A DNA stretch of 64,000 bases from positions 16,316,326 to 16,380,325 of the forward strand of contig CM072156.1 of NCBI GenBank assembly GCA_036850595.1, written 5' to 3'. The DNA is from Rhyacichthys aspro. Its lineage: Eukaryota > Chordata > Actinopteri > Gobiiformes > Rhyacichthyidae. Made by a program: the position numbers and the translations under genes. Positions 23,475 through 38,400 of the stretch are shown here, in pieces. The notes below the pieces were generated by a model, which did no database searches, had not been told where the DNA came from, and saw nothing but the letters and a program-made list of their open reading frames with translations. How positions within the stretch are numbered: the first letter of the stretch is position 1; the number at the start of each line of letters is the position of its first letter.

Positions 23475-26400
23475 TCAGCGTTTCTTAATGGCTGCCCCGT
23501 TGGAGTGTGGAGGAAACTTTGGCAGGCAGGGCTCCTCGGCACTAGCTTCGTGGGAAAAGACTGAGTCCTCGCCAGATGAACAGGTCGAGCTGCGTGTGTC
23601 TGGGTAGCTCGGAGAATATTGGTCCAGAGGCACAGATAGCTCCAAATACTCCTGTATGCAAAAAAAGATCAGGTATTTTTATAATATCAGGGTTAATATT
23701 TGGTGGTTTGTGTTGGAAGATTGTCAGACTGACCTGATTTGAAGTCATGGCCAGGCAGCGGTCTAAGTCCTCTACCAGCTGTTTGAATGTGGGTCTTTGA
23801 GAGGGCACGGCATGCCAGCAGTCCCTCATCATCAAATATCTGCGTAAAATAGTAAAAAGATGAACAGTGACCATCTTAAACACTCTTGGGAGAATGGTCT
23901 AACTATAGCTGGAATGTGGGGGTCTATAAACACACTGAACAGCTTGTACTATTAAATGTGCTCAACCTTGTTTTATTGGCAGTCACACAAACAATGGCAG
24001 GGAGCATTATGATGTTGCCAAGCATTTGGATTTTTCAGATGCACAACAATACTGATTATTTAAACATTGACAACTGTTTATGTAAAAAGGACACTGCTAA
24101 CACAGCTTTAAACACATGTAAGAACTGATTTTTTTACAGGTCACGTTTGAAGAGGCATTAAACAGTGACAGTGCATTTGACAGCGGATGAGTAATGTTTT
24201 CTTACAGCTCGTGAGTGCATGTGGAAGGCTTGTCCATGCGGTGACCTTCCTTCAGCAGCTTGAACAGCTCCTCCACTGGGACTCCTGGGTACGGGGAGCC
24301 CCCCAGGGTAAAGATCTCCCACAGCAGCACCCCAAATGACCAGCTGCAGACACAACACACCCCCAAACAAAACAAAAAAAGAGGAAAAAATGTCTGAGCC
24401 ATTAACCCTTTCCTTGCAAACCACCATAATTAAAAAAAAAAAAAACAGGATGGGATACTCACACATCACTTTGGTGGGTGTATATCCGGTCGAACAGTGC
24501 TTCGGGAGCCATCCACTTGACTGGTAAACGACCCTGGGAGAAAATGACAGGTTAGTGCACTCCTCTTACATTTTTAAAAAGAATATATGCAAAATGTTAA
24601 GTTACATTTGTGGTCTTCTTATAGTAATCAATGTGGTGGATATCTCTCGCCAAGCCGAAGTCAGCTATTTTCATCACGTTGTCCTCCGTTACCAAAACAT
24701 TACGAGCAGCTAGATCTCTGTGGATGCACTGCACAAAAGGAAACACATTATTAGACCTAAGCATCCCGGAAATCTGTGGCTCAGCTACAAGGCCTATAGT
24801 AATACAACCTCAAAACAAAATTCACAAGCCAGATGGACGTCATTTTACCTTCTTTGACGCCAGGTACTCCATGCCTCGAGCCACTTGGTAAGCACAGGAC
24901 ACCAGGTCTTTAATGGACACATTCTCCACAGGAACTTGGTCGGGGTTGTAGCAGTACTCCAGGCCCGGTGGACGGCGAGCTCGTAGGTACTCCCGCAAGT
25001 TGCCTTTAGATGCGTACTCAACGATCACATACAAAGGACCTGCAAAAAAGTAAAACTTGATGTGTTATTTCTACTTCGAGCTAGGCATAGGTTTTAAATA
25101 TTTGGTTATCACTTGAAGGAACAATCTATTTAACAAAAGAAGAGGGAAAGCAACAGGTCATTAGAGGTTAGCGTTTCTTTGCAGCACAGGCTGTGATCAA
25201 TGTATGTCTCTGTCATGATGACTACAAACAAATAGCCTAAGCAGAGGTCACTTCATTCTGCAAGATCAGTAGCTCATGTGAGAAATGTTTATTTTTCAAG
25301 ATCTAGCAGCAAGAATAGTTAGTGGGTCCTAACACAAGGAGTCAGCAACTCACCCTAGCTGAACTTTTTTAATTATATCAAGATTAATGTCTGTGTAATG
25401 TCCTTAAAGTAATGTAATCAACTGCACAAGTCCCTGTCCGTCTGCACTTACCATCCTGTGTACAGGCTCCAAGAAGATTAATGATGTTCTTGTGCTTTCC
25501 AATGATCTTCATCATTTCCATCTCTGAAATCAGGTCTGACAGGTCTTTCTCTGTAGCATCAGCTGTGGAGGAAGGGAAGAAACAACACATTAGGCCACTT
25601 CATTAATGTTCCCTTGTTGAAAAGACGCTGTAATCACTATGACCAAGAAAGTACACTATAACAGAAGTGAGGCTGCCATCGGAGAACGCTCCCTGGGGAA
25701 AACCACTTAAAGTTAAGACCATAAATTATACTTTCCCTGCATCCTCACTCCTCTGCAGAGTTTAATGAACACTGTTTTATAAGCGATGTCAAGGGTTCTC
25801 ATAAATTTTAACTCTCCCATTTGCACAGTGGCTCATATCCAAAGGGAGATGCCCCCTTGTATCTCTTCATTACAGTTTTCATGCCGGAAGCCTTTCCTTT
25901 AGCAAAGACACCATTAAGCAATCCTCTCGGCTATTTCACAACGCCAAAATGAACTTACCTTTTAGCATTTTTACTGCAACTTTAGTCACTCGGTTCGGTT
26001 TCTCTTTATCCAGACCCAGAGCCTCTCCCATCACCACTTGACCGAAGCAGCCTTCACCCAAGGGCTTTCCAAGAACAAGTCTGTTTCAAGTGGAGAGAAC
26101 CACGTTAACACTTTCAATCACACATCTGGCATATTTAAATGTTTCTCTAGCCTCTTTTTACACTGTACGGTTTAGGTGAGTTGACATAATGCAGATACCT
26201 GTCTCGGGGAAGTTCCCAGCGTGGGTCTTGGGGCAGTTCATACTCGGACACCCCTGACAACATGGGAGAGCCACTGGACGAGAGGCGAGAGGGACGGACC
26301 AGCATGACTCCTGAATGGATAGAGTTGCTCGACTCCACAGACACCTGATGTAAAGAGCAGTGACATTACTCTCTCATAGAGGGACATACACCGACAGATT

Positions 26401-29400
26401 TGTCCTTATTTATAAAACTAGCTGGAAACCATGAAAGTACTGTACTTACTCTCACCTACCTGATGTACACTGGGCTGAGGATTTTAATTTGGTCACCACG
26501 AAATTTAACATTCTATAGCAGTGAATGTGATTAGGAAAAAAGCAATATGCAATAAGTATCTTAAAAATTGTGACTTGCAATATTGGAATGTCCACTTTCC
26601 ACAATAAAAGTAAAACTGATAAGAATTACACTGGTGCCATAAGCCTTTATATTTGGACACAGCACAGTTGATCGGACAATTATTTTGAAATGTGAGGAAT
26701 TAATGTCTATCACATGGAATACCAAAACATTATTGTCGTTGAAGCAGTGTGATGATTATATATTTTCAGGAGTGAGTCTTGTAAAGTTTAGCCATGATTT
26801 ATTTAGCATTTTGAAAAACAAGCCTCCATAGAATGAAAACTGGATCATTTTTGCTATTTTATTAACTCATTAAAATGTTACAATGCTACAAACTGGAAGA
26901 GAAGCTACGTTAAAGAGTAGATTTTCCAAACCCCCTATCTACTTTCTGTTACCTGTCTGCGCAGCGGGATGCTTTTAGCCAGTTTGTGGACGGCCAGCTG
27001 GCTGTTGAAGTCACTCTTTTTGGATGAGGTGCGAATCTTAACAATAATCGTTATGGCGACCATGATGATGATGAAGAAGAAGCCCACGCAGTAGATGACC
27101 ACTTCCAAGTAGGTGTGGTTGGCTGGTGGATAGGTCGGCACTGCTGCATGGAGGAATGCAAGGCGACAGGAAGGGTGTCAGCGGACAAACTACATCAGAA
27201 GGCCTGACTGAACATGGCCTTACCTTTGGATTTACAAAACAAGGCAAAAAAACAGCCCAAATCACGCATTCACACAGCCCTCCAAGTCTAAAAACCAGAG
27301 CCTTTGACTCAGACACTTGAAAATGTGCTTTACAAAAACAAACTATAAATTTTGAATATTCGGTATACTTTATGATCTGTGTCTAACAGTTTGCAAAGGA
27401 TCTGACTTTTACACAAGGTCTCAACACTTCACACATTTTTAACACATTATCGAATTTTCTACTGCATATTGCATGGCTATTTAGTCTAAAAGCACCATAT
27501 TACAAAGCATGAACTCACAACAGTCCATAAAAATTGGTATGTTCAATTCAGACTGCATTTGTGAAGCATTCTTCAAGAGTTGCGTGTTGGTGCTGGTGAT
27601 ACAAACAACTTTTGTGTGGTAAATCGTGTTTTTTTCCTCCCGTTCAGTGAAAACACCAACGTTTATTAATACCAGTGCTTGGGGTGTAATGGTTTCCATG
27701 TTTTAGGGAAGAAGGTATCGTGCTAACCTTGGGCTGGGAAATGGCTTTGTGGAGGAAGAGAGTAAAAAGGAATATGTCAAACAATTTTTGAATTGTTTAA
27801 AATCAAACATCTGTCTCTCCACTGATGTCATACTAATCCTGAAGTGTTGGCAACTGTAGTGCACCTTTTCTTTACTCCTAAAATTCAAAACCTTATAAAA
27901 ATCCGAATTTATTTTTTTTTGTTCATAAATATAAAAGTAGGTTGAGTGTTTTAACTGAGGTTTGAAGATTCACATGGAATAAGGGATACATGGAAAATAA
28001 TACAATATTGTTAAACATTTTCCTTGCATAATAAGGGTCATAATGAGTTAAAATATATATATCTTTTGGCGTTAATGCCTCACTGCTTTGGGTTCACATC
28101 GCCAAATATATATTGTCAATCAAAGTGAGAATGTCTGGGAATTGCATACCATAGCATTTATAGTAGTTCAAGTTTTTATTTGTGTACATTGTGCAGGTTG
28201 AGAAAACCGTGACAACAATTTCTCAAGATACTGTAGTCCTAAAAACACTTCTTTGATTTATGATGACAAATTGGGGGTTGTCTGTTCTTAGCTTAGGGCC
28301 ATTAGAAAAAAATGTGACTCAAATCAGTTGATAAACATGTTTTTTCCAACCACTGCAATTATCCCAAACCACGGTTGCCATACCAGCAATGTTCAATTAC
28401 ACCCTTAACCAACACCAGCAACACAAGTGAGCTGCACTTGTGTGAAGAGGCTGACTGACAAGCGGCTTGATAATTGGACAAATGCCCATTCGGACCCTCA
28501 AGAATGAGAACACTTGCAGTACAGAGAGCCAATTATCAAAGCCAGCCGCTGTGCTCACAGCAGGAAATGACATCAGCAATACATGTCATTTGGAGTGCTT
28601 GTCAAAGAACATCAGCTTTTCATCAAATCAAATGCAAACACCAATTAAAGAGCAGAAGGCAGACAGTTCAAAGAGAAGTCTCATTAGAGCTGCCAAACAA
28701 GCCTTTAGTAATAGTGAAGTCCTACCTGGCTGAGGCTAATAAATGTACAGCCAGCCGACTTGTTTTAAACTATGGGCCAGATTTTTTTGTCCTCATTTGT
28801 ATTGTTTGGCATTCTGTGTTAAATTAATACTGCAGGGCATGGCACATACTCTCCCATCTAAATAGTTTAGATGGAGTAGGAGCCATGCTAAAGACAAAGC
28901 AAGGCAAAGTTTTAGTAACTTGCCCTGGCTTCCCCACACATTTTTCTTCAGAGCTGAGGTCAATGTAACCTCGTTCTGAAAAATGTGATACTGGATAGCC
29001 AGGCTGAAATGAATAAAAGAAAGGCTCAAAGAAGAAAATTAGGAGAAAGACAGGACCACTGATACCTTCAAAAATGGTCAACCATGCAGAGTGATGAGAG
29101 TACCCAATAGAATTGCCCGCCAAGCAGGTATACTCCCCAGCATCCTCAAAAGACACATTTCTCAGTTGGAGGACTTCCATTTCCTTGTCCGTGGTGTTAA
29201 GGCCAGCGGTCTAGAAAATAACAAAGGAAGCAGACCCAACAAGAGGCCCAAGAAGGGAAAGGTAACCATGAGTAAAAGCTTTTGAAAGGGAGATAGAGAA
29301 TAGAGGAGCGTTGTTCTCCTCGATCCAACACCATCGGCCCAGAAGGCACCGCCAAGAGCCCCGGCAGAGGACTCTGTCAGGAAGAGCCCTCCAGTCTGTT

Positions 29401-32400
29401 AGTGGAGGAGCTGGGTTAGGTGAGTCTCAAAACTGGGCTATCCCATCACCACATCAAACACCTCAGTCTCATCTCTTCATGCAAGAGATGGTCACCATGG
29501 AAAACTCCGCAGCAGAACAGGGCACAAGCACACGAAGATTCACTCACACTCTGATAAGTATAGCCCCATTTCTACCATTTGTTGCTTTTCCATTTGGTTA
29601 TGGTACTAAAATAGGTATAACGGATCGCTACACTTTGGAAATGGATACTAAAAGGAAGAGCTAAACATACTACAGTATGTGGACTGATTGACAGAGGATC
29701 CTTATGTAAGTGAAACAGGAATGCAAAGGAATAACACAAAGCAGCAACATTTTCTCAAACAAGGTCTTACAAAGAATGAGAAATGGTGCATGCTTTATTT
29801 CCAGTCTTTTTTTTGTCTCAAGTTTGTTTTATAAATAAATACCAAACTTATGTGGCACTGCTACGATCACTATGATGGCACCTAGACTCCCCAAAGTGGA
29901 AAAGCCACCAAACTGAAACCCCCTTGGTGTCAATGGGGCTTATGAGAACAGACAAACAACAGGAGTCTGAGAAGGATGGGTAAGAAGAAGAGGACAGGAA
30001 AAAAAAAAAAAAACACACACAGGACTTTGAAGGGCAAGGGAGCGAGAGTAATAGAAGAAGATGGCAGAGAGGCCCTTATTAGGAGGGCACGGCACAGGCA
30101 CAGGGCAGGAATGCGAACAGGTCCAACATAAACCAGGGTCTAAACACTTTCAACTGTTCTGCTGGGAATTTTCCATAGCGTCATTTACAGTCAGGAGCAC
30201 TGAGGCAGTACAGAGGGAGGGCGAAACGAAAAACGAGGGGAGGGAGGAGAGAAACAGCTCGTCTGGAGTTGTACGGCCCTAGATTCCCGGGCGCTCCTAG
30301 AATCGCTTCCACTGTATGGTCCCGAGCAGCTGCGTGGTGGTTACCTGTGGGCTCATATCTGGTGACAGTCAGCCAGGCCGACTGATTGGCTTCTCCTATA
30401 TAATTGGACACTTTACATGTATACTCCCCGCCCTCCTCCTCAGTCACATTGTAGAGGGTCAGCACCTGAGCGTCCGAACTATTGACCCCAGAATGCTGGA
30501 AATAAAGACAGGTCATGTGCACGACAGACAACAGAAATGCAACGGTAACATCATTTATGAATTGTGTAAGTAGTGTTTTGTGGAACAAGGATAAAAAACG
30601 ATGCGTGTAAAAGTCAAATGCATAATAGACAGTTTCTATGTCACCATTAAAGGACAAGTAAGTGATATATTTTTGATGAAGACAGATAAAATAGCGTTAT
30701 ATATATCAGACATCAAAGTTACTTGGATGTCTGTTACCTATGTAGTACTGGGTTTGTTTCCAGTGATTGATTTTAATTTTACATACATGTTTGAGGTAGT
30801 CAATGCAATGCTAACTGCTACTGTATATTAGTTACATATTTCTCTAACTGAAACAAAGTGACTGAAACTGAAATCAGTAAAGGTCAAAATTCATACAAAG
30901 AGGACATATTCCTTTGCCAGCATTGATAAAGACACCACTCTGGGTATATTCCTACCTTGAGAACACGGACATATGGCAGCCCATTAGGACCAACGCGGCT
31001 CCCGTTGATCTCAATGTGCTTAAGCCACTGGATATGAGGCTGAGGATCACTGAACACCTTGCATTCAAACTCCACATCGCTGCCCACCACTGCAGTGCGG
31101 TTCGCCGGCAACCCCGCCTGGAGAATCGGCCTATGAGGAGAACGCTCTGTGGAAAGACAAAGAAAGAAAGAAGATTGAGTTGTGAAAGTAACCAATGGTA
31201 ATCTGAATAAAACAGATATGCATTATTTTTTTCATAATGCTAGCCTGAAAACACAAGCCAGTGAAGCAAGATGAATGCTTATAGTAATTGCAGGCTTGTT
31301 TAATCTTATATGATACCATGTCATTTCGCAGGTTAGGCTATAATTTTTCACAGGGAAAATAATTGCAACTGTTTCTACAGCTAGACACAAAGTCTAATTA
31401 CAAACTATAAATGGAAGCAATCAAGTCAAGAGTCGTATGTAAAGTATAATGTTCTCAAAGCTGTATTTTCAGGGTTAAATATCTGGGAAGGTAAATGTTA
31501 GGCAGAGTCAGAATAGCTTATGTGTTACATGTAAAAAAAAATGTAATTCCTCGTAAACACTGGAACCTAAAAATATTTTTGCAAATAATGAATGCAGATA
31601 TAGATACAATAACATGAGGATTGCCAGCAAAACAGATACAGGGTCTATTATCACTTACCGACTACATCTAGTTGGTAGGTGTGATTGATGCTCCCATACT
31701 GGTTTTCCACCACACAGGTATAGTTACCCTTGTCCGAGGGCACTACTGATTCCATGATGATGGTCCCCACCTGGTCACGTACCTAAACATTACAAAAAAA
31801 CAGTGGTTTGTTCAAATATCATGTCAAAACATTTCATGTTTGAATTCAATTTTGGGTGATGGTTTAAGTATGCTGTAACAATCCCTTCCTCTTGCTGACA
31901 ACACCCAATTTTTCAAGAGCCGGATCCTACCTAACAAAGCACACACAGGAAAATCGTGTTTTATATACATCTGCCCAAACCTGTCTTATTAGCACCAACT
32001 GATGTCTGGCTCTTTTTTCCGAGACATGTTATAATTTTTCTTCCATAAATCTGCCAAGACCGGCAGTGTGTGATTAACCAGTCAACCTCTAAGGCAATGG
32101 CAACATCAAACATGCATATACACCAACAGAGCCATACGGCTTCCTCATTTAGCTAAGATGTGATGAGGGAGTCCAGCTGCCTACTGCCAGATGTGTTGTG
32201 CTTGGCTTCATACACATGGTCTACATTATTCCCTCCCTCTGTATGTCTCGTGCAGACGATATGAACAATAGCAGCCTGGCCATAAAAGCAGAGTGTGGGA
32301 GGGATGAGAGACGTCCACGGCCGCTGATGCAGACCTTTGCACCTAGACTAAGAAAACGACAGCCAGATGGTGAAGTGTGCTGTTTGGCCTGGCTGGGTGG

Positions 32401-35400
32401 GGACATAGATGGGGAGCGGGCAGCTGAGAGGAAACTCCTAAATGTGCCACAGCTGGGAGTAAAGACAGGCCGTAGTAACAAGGGACAAGGCCTGGCTGGC
32501 CTACACCTGATGGGAAGAGCAGATGCGGAGGAGGCGTTTTTTTCTGTTAACATGTAAAGTATCCCACACCTGTGCCACTGACTACACTCATCCCTACTCA
32601 GTCAAAGCAAAGGTACATAAAGCACAAGATTTACTGCCTACAATAAATAAGACCACATTACAAAGACCTACAAAGGTGGTAGCTTTTTCATTTGCAAAAG
32701 AGGTAATTTGCAATGTTAAGCTAATATCAGTATTCACATCAGGAGTAATCATAGAGATCACAACTCGAAGTAATATGGTTTGGGGGAAGCACAATACACA
32801 ACCTTTAACTTACAACACCTCTTCTAGGTAAATATGACTACAGTCCAGACGGTTGTTAAACGCCTTATCAGCCTTGCATATTATCAGCAGCTAACGTCAC
32901 ATATGAATACAGCCTGCCTGGAAATGGAGGATGTTAACAAAGGAAGTGATTATAAAACACTACCCATATCAACAGGAGCATGAAGGATTATGGTTTTCTG
33001 CAGCATGGATGTAATTACAGAAAAGACTAAGACAAAATGAGGACAGCCAATGTAATCGATCATTCCAACACACGATAAGATTGCCCACCTGGAGGTATTC
33101 TTAATATGGCACAACATGTTTCTGAGGCGTAGGATTTCACCTTGCATTGTTTTTTAGGTCAAACGTAAAACTTGTCTGGGCTTTTCACTCGCTGAAAGAG
33201 CTTTTTACTGATGGGGAGGGGCTGGTGATCTAATGAGGGGATGAGATCACTAACACCTCTAAACCAGTGAGACAAGAAGCTATGCTAAGGACTTGTAGCT
33301 TCAGCTCCTTTAAGGCTCAAACTCAAATCAACTGACTAGTTATTAGCCGCAGAGGCCAAACTCTATTTAACCAGCCAGGGGGAAAAAAAATCAATGGGTC
33401 AGACACTTGTTGCTTAGGAGAACACGCCAACCTTGAAACCTCCAATGCGATGGTCTCTCTTGAACTCCTTGCCGTTCTTGTACCATTTGAGTGTTGGAGT
33501 TGGATTGCCACTGGCCTGGCAGCGAAACTTCACAGTCTTACTTGCAGGGACAGCATGAAGCTTTTTCTCCATTTTTCCTGGTTGGACCCACTGAGGGGCC
33601 ATAGCTGGAGAAGGAAGAGAGCAATTAGACAAAGGTTTTGATTGCTGTGACATGGTGTGTATATCCCAGGGGTAGTCCGAGTGCAGAGTTAAGGTCAGCA
33701 TGCTTGCCACGCTTGGCGGTCTGCTCGGCTCGTTGTGGGCTAAACCACAGTAGTATACAGATGCTGAAGCCTGAGTGATCGTGCTGCTTGATAAAACTGG
33801 GTGACATGTAGGGTTAACCACTGTTAGTCACCATAGCGCTACGCTTAAATAAAGGCTGTCATTATAGTAGTCATATGTCTCTGATTCAGAGTTAAATCAT
33901 TTTCCCAGTGACCACCACGCACAGTTCACTAAGAGTAAGTGAATTAGAAAACTATGAGTCATCGTGATAGTTACTCAGGCAAAGCAAGGAGTGACCAACA
34001 GTAGCAACAGTGATATATTAAATGTATACCACACTTACGCATCTTTTTTTGACTGCCCAATAACTTTGCCTCCTCTGATGAAGACTCTTCATCCTCATCA
34101 TCATCTTCAGACGAGGCAAGGGTATCAACTGGTAAGACATAAAACAAAAGCAAAGATTCGAACTCAGCTTTAGGATTTAGTAAGAAATTAAACAGTAGAA
34201 TGGACATTCGTAAATGTTAAGTTAATGGTTTAGCTTTTTTCATCAGCCACCTGTGACATTGAAGTAAAGGCTGTGGTTGCCAAAGGTTGTGCACGTGTAG
34301 AGGCCAGAGTCAGTCAGCTCTACGGTCTCAATCTGCAGCTGGCCGTTACGGATGTGTGTGTGTTCTCCATCCACTATTGCTACATTGTCTTTGGTCCAAT
34401 TGACAGCATGGAGTGAGTCCTTGGTGGAGCAGCTCAGAGCGAGAGGATCCCCGTGAAAAAGGGTGTACGGTTCCACTTGCATTTCTAAAGAGACTGCAAG
34501 AGGAAAACAGAGAATAATGCATTATTTTAGAAATTGTTGCTTTTAGTATTTCAAAACAAAATCTTGGATATTTACAGAAAATTAGCCTGCATCTATCTTA
34601 TGAAGCAGAATCATTTGTTCCCTAGTTTGCGACGTTCACATTGCCTGTCTCACTTTCCTGCAAATTTAATCTCAACCCAAAGCCAATCATAGTGCAGGGA
34701 GGCGAGCACCTCCTTTGCAAGAGAAGGTGGAATTCAATTAGAGGAATAAAAAGCAGGGAGGCGTCACTGTGCGAGACACCTGAGCCCCCCGTTCTAAATG
34801 ACTACGTAGTCCACTAGGGGTGGGGGTAACCCAATTTCGCTGACACATCGTCCATCATGACAGTGTTGTTTGTCTAGGTACAAAAGGTAGAGATCGCCAC
34901 TGGCCAACTTATGTGACATTCTCGCTGTAAAATCGCACTTTAACGCAAAAGAAGTCACAATAAACATCAAAACTTGATCTGGAATCAACCAAGCTGTGGC
35001 TGTGAATTTCCTCACAAGTGTTTATATCTGAACAAGTTAAAATGTTCTAGTCATCAAAACCAAGGCTTTGGAGTAAATCTGGCAAATCAGACATTTTGTG
35101 GGTTAACAAACAAAATGCCTTTCTTGTGCCAGATTTGCCTCAAAAGTAACAAAGTGTTGCTAAAAACAATGCTAAAAAGTAACAAAGTGTTCCTCAAAAA
35201 AACAAAACAAAAAACATCACGCTAAATTAGAACCAAACAATGCTAAAAAGTTGCAAAGTAATGCCAAAACAAACAAAATGTTGCTATAAAGTAACAAAAG
35301 GATGCTATCTATGAACATAATGCTGCTTAGAGAGTACACTGAAATGAACAAACTATGGTGAACTGGAATATACATGCTAATAATGAACTAAACAACTGAT

Positions 35401-38400
35401 TCTCTTTTGTAATGCTGTAAAGGACCTGAACATTCTATTCAAATGTACTGACTTTCAAAAGGCAAATCATTTTTTGAACACGTTTTCTAGAATGGCCCGT
35501 GGGTCAATCAAATGTGGAAAAAGCAACACGAAAACGAGAGAGACATTTGTTTGTCTGTTCACTTCCCCTGAACAGGAAGCATAACCATACAGTGCTTCAA
35601 CTTCATGTCAACATCAGCAAACCTGAGTAATCCCTCCCAGCGTCACAACAAAGGCCTTTAAACAATGAGTGGGAAGAGGGAGCAGACACCGCGAGCCAGT
35701 GAGCATGTGCACAGGAGCGAGCCAGCGAGGGCTTGCAGAGGCAGGTTGGAGTGCCAGTTGCTATGGTGACCCCACTTGGGCCTAGTAAAGGTATTTCCTG
35801 GATCACATATGTCTGACAGGCCCTTAATCCCAGCAGGAAAAGGGGGCCAGGGGGTAGGATCAACTTTCTCCTCCAAAACAAACCAAATGGGGAAAAGCAG
35901 AAGAGACATTTAGTGATAGTGCTATCTAATGTGGACTAAAGACAAGGTCGCAAACCGTTCACAAGTTCCATTCCTTGCCCTCAAAATGGAGATGCCAATG
36001 ATGACACAGAATCAAAATCCCAGCTGTAAATCCAGCTGAAGACATTAAACCTTCCAGAAAAGTTGTAAGATGTGTTTCTATCTTTATTCAAAGAACTGCA
36101 TGACATGAGACATGAGTAACAAAAAAATGTCCAATTACACCATGAAGAGACCTAAAAACTTGGCTTTGATGGAGACTATACAATATATGATTCATACAAT
36201 GTTGGCCATAAATACATAACTCACCCTTGTCACTCTGTACATTGTGTTTTGTAAGCTCTTCTTTAAGGGCAAGAGCCACGTTTCCAACATTTTTTGTAAA
36301 ATGAGGATGTTTCATGTGAGTTAATCCACTTGGTACACTGATTGGATTAACATGGATTAAGAACCATATTTTGAGAGAAGAACCCATCTGGAAAAAGCCT
36401 TGTGTGCTTTCTTATGAAAACTTGATTGACATGCTTTAAAATCAGACTAATGACATGAACCTTCACAAGAACTTCCCGATTATTGAGAAGTTTTGAACCC
36501 AAACTTGCTGGTGTGTAAAGGAAGGGAAAAGGCTTGGCGCCAGTCTCTGGAACCTACTCTGACTACAAGATAGGAAGCAATATGCCGCGTGAATGACTTC
36601 TGGGATTTCCTGCCCGCACTGCAGTGATGGTTGAATGCAGTACGCCTTTGCTGTGCCACACAGAAAAAACAATGGCATGTTTCACTCTAATTTGACCAAC
36701 GCAGAATGAAGAGGTGGTTGACGCATAAAGGGGATTGATAAGGGACAAAAGGCAAGCCTAGCAGGAAACAAAAGACAAGGACAATGGCTATTAGCAAGCC
36801 TAAAAGTTCTCTGACTAAGGATCTCCTTTAAAAGCACTCAAGCCAGGCCTTTTCAGTCTTAAATGAGCCATGCTGGTAATCAGTAAAGATTAGCATTTTG
36901 ATGCTACAGAGATTACTTGCAAGTGCTAAATTAGCTACCAAGTTAGAGAACAGCTAATTGATTTATTATCACTTTGGATTAAAACAGCTATAGCTCTAAA
37001 CCCTAATGAAAAACAAGTGTCTTTTGGAACATGTTCTTGTGTTCTGTGTGTTTCAGGAAGGAAAGGAGAGATGGACTTGTGGGCCCAGAGCTGCTTGCTA
37101 AGAGTCATTCTTGGGACTGTGGCAGCCCCAGATTTGAGGAGCCCTCAACCTCAGGTCAGTGGCTCTGACAGCAGAGCCGTGTGTCATACCAATCCTCTAG
37201 GGATATCATAACTCACATTTCAATGTCACAATGGCACAAACAGCAACATCAAAAGGGTTTTGAGGCAAACACATGGGCCATGTTTCTCTGAGTGAGCACA
37301 CTGAGGCCATCTTTAAAAGCTCTTCTTATTCAAATGGGCGCTCATGAGGCCTGTGAAGACTTTCAATGAGCTGAATTTGTTCAGGGCTTATTCTTTTCTT
37401 ACAGACAAAACAAAAAGCTTTAACACAAACAAAGAAGCATGCATAAAACACAACCATTTGTATCTAACTATTTAGTTTCCCCACTCGAGACAAAAGGAAT
37501 GCAACCAAATGCTTGTGCTGTGATTGTTTGTCGACAGCTGAAGCCATCCGTCACCCAGCGGGGAAGCGGGGGAAAGTGAACCATTCCCAGGCAGCAGCAA
37601 GCGGGGGAGCAGCCCAAGTACAGATAGTACCTGGCCATTTGGTGATTAGGAGCAGGGTGGGGTGTAAATGCATCGAGCCCCCCACCTCCCTCCCCGCTGG
37701 AAATTTATGGCTCAGAAGACAAACATTCCCCTCAGAAACCCTATCCTCGGGGAGAAGGGAGGGCTCAGAGTAGCATCTTCTTTCCTTTTTTCAAAAACAG
37801 GCTAATTTATAGTTTCCCTGGCAGTTAACTCTACTCTCAGTGACAACAAATACCTTTTCATTACAAAGGAGAGGAGCAGGGCTGGCTAGGTAGCAGGGCT
37901 GCCCTTGGGCTACACATGGGAGTCATTTACTCCTCCCTGTCCCACTGTTGGCTCCAGCACAGCCACACCAAGTTTATTTTAGGGCTTAAGACCCAAGAGA
38001 GACCCTCTTTCTTAATAACTCTAATTATAATGTTGCGGCTTTATCATATTCAGTGGCTGCTCTCCACTTCCGACTGTAGAGTGTAAACATCCAAACTCTC
38101 TACCCACAAGTCCAGCCAGCTATTACTCTGCTGGACTGCATCCAAGAGACACATTTTTAAGGATTTGGTTTCAGCGCTGCTTTTCCCTTTTCAGAAGTGA
38201 ACATGTCTAGCAGCCAGATCAAGATGAATTCTCTCTGGAAAATAAAATGAACCCTGTTCATTTAGAAAATGTAACTTATAGGAGGTATATACTTACATTA
38301 CATTGCTACTAAAACAAAAGGAAAGAACTCAATAATGAGAAGCACAGCTGCTGTACATGAATTGCTATTAAACAATATCAGACTCAGGCAAATGGGGGAA

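Noticed and set aside
32198..32557. 119-codon frame inside an fgfr1 intron
   Set aside because: No recognised family, no splice context, and an equally long antisense frame at the same place.
34800..34825. CTCF-like string ccactaggggtggg
   Set aside because: Diverges at the informative GGGC core; the same applies to the string near 1909.
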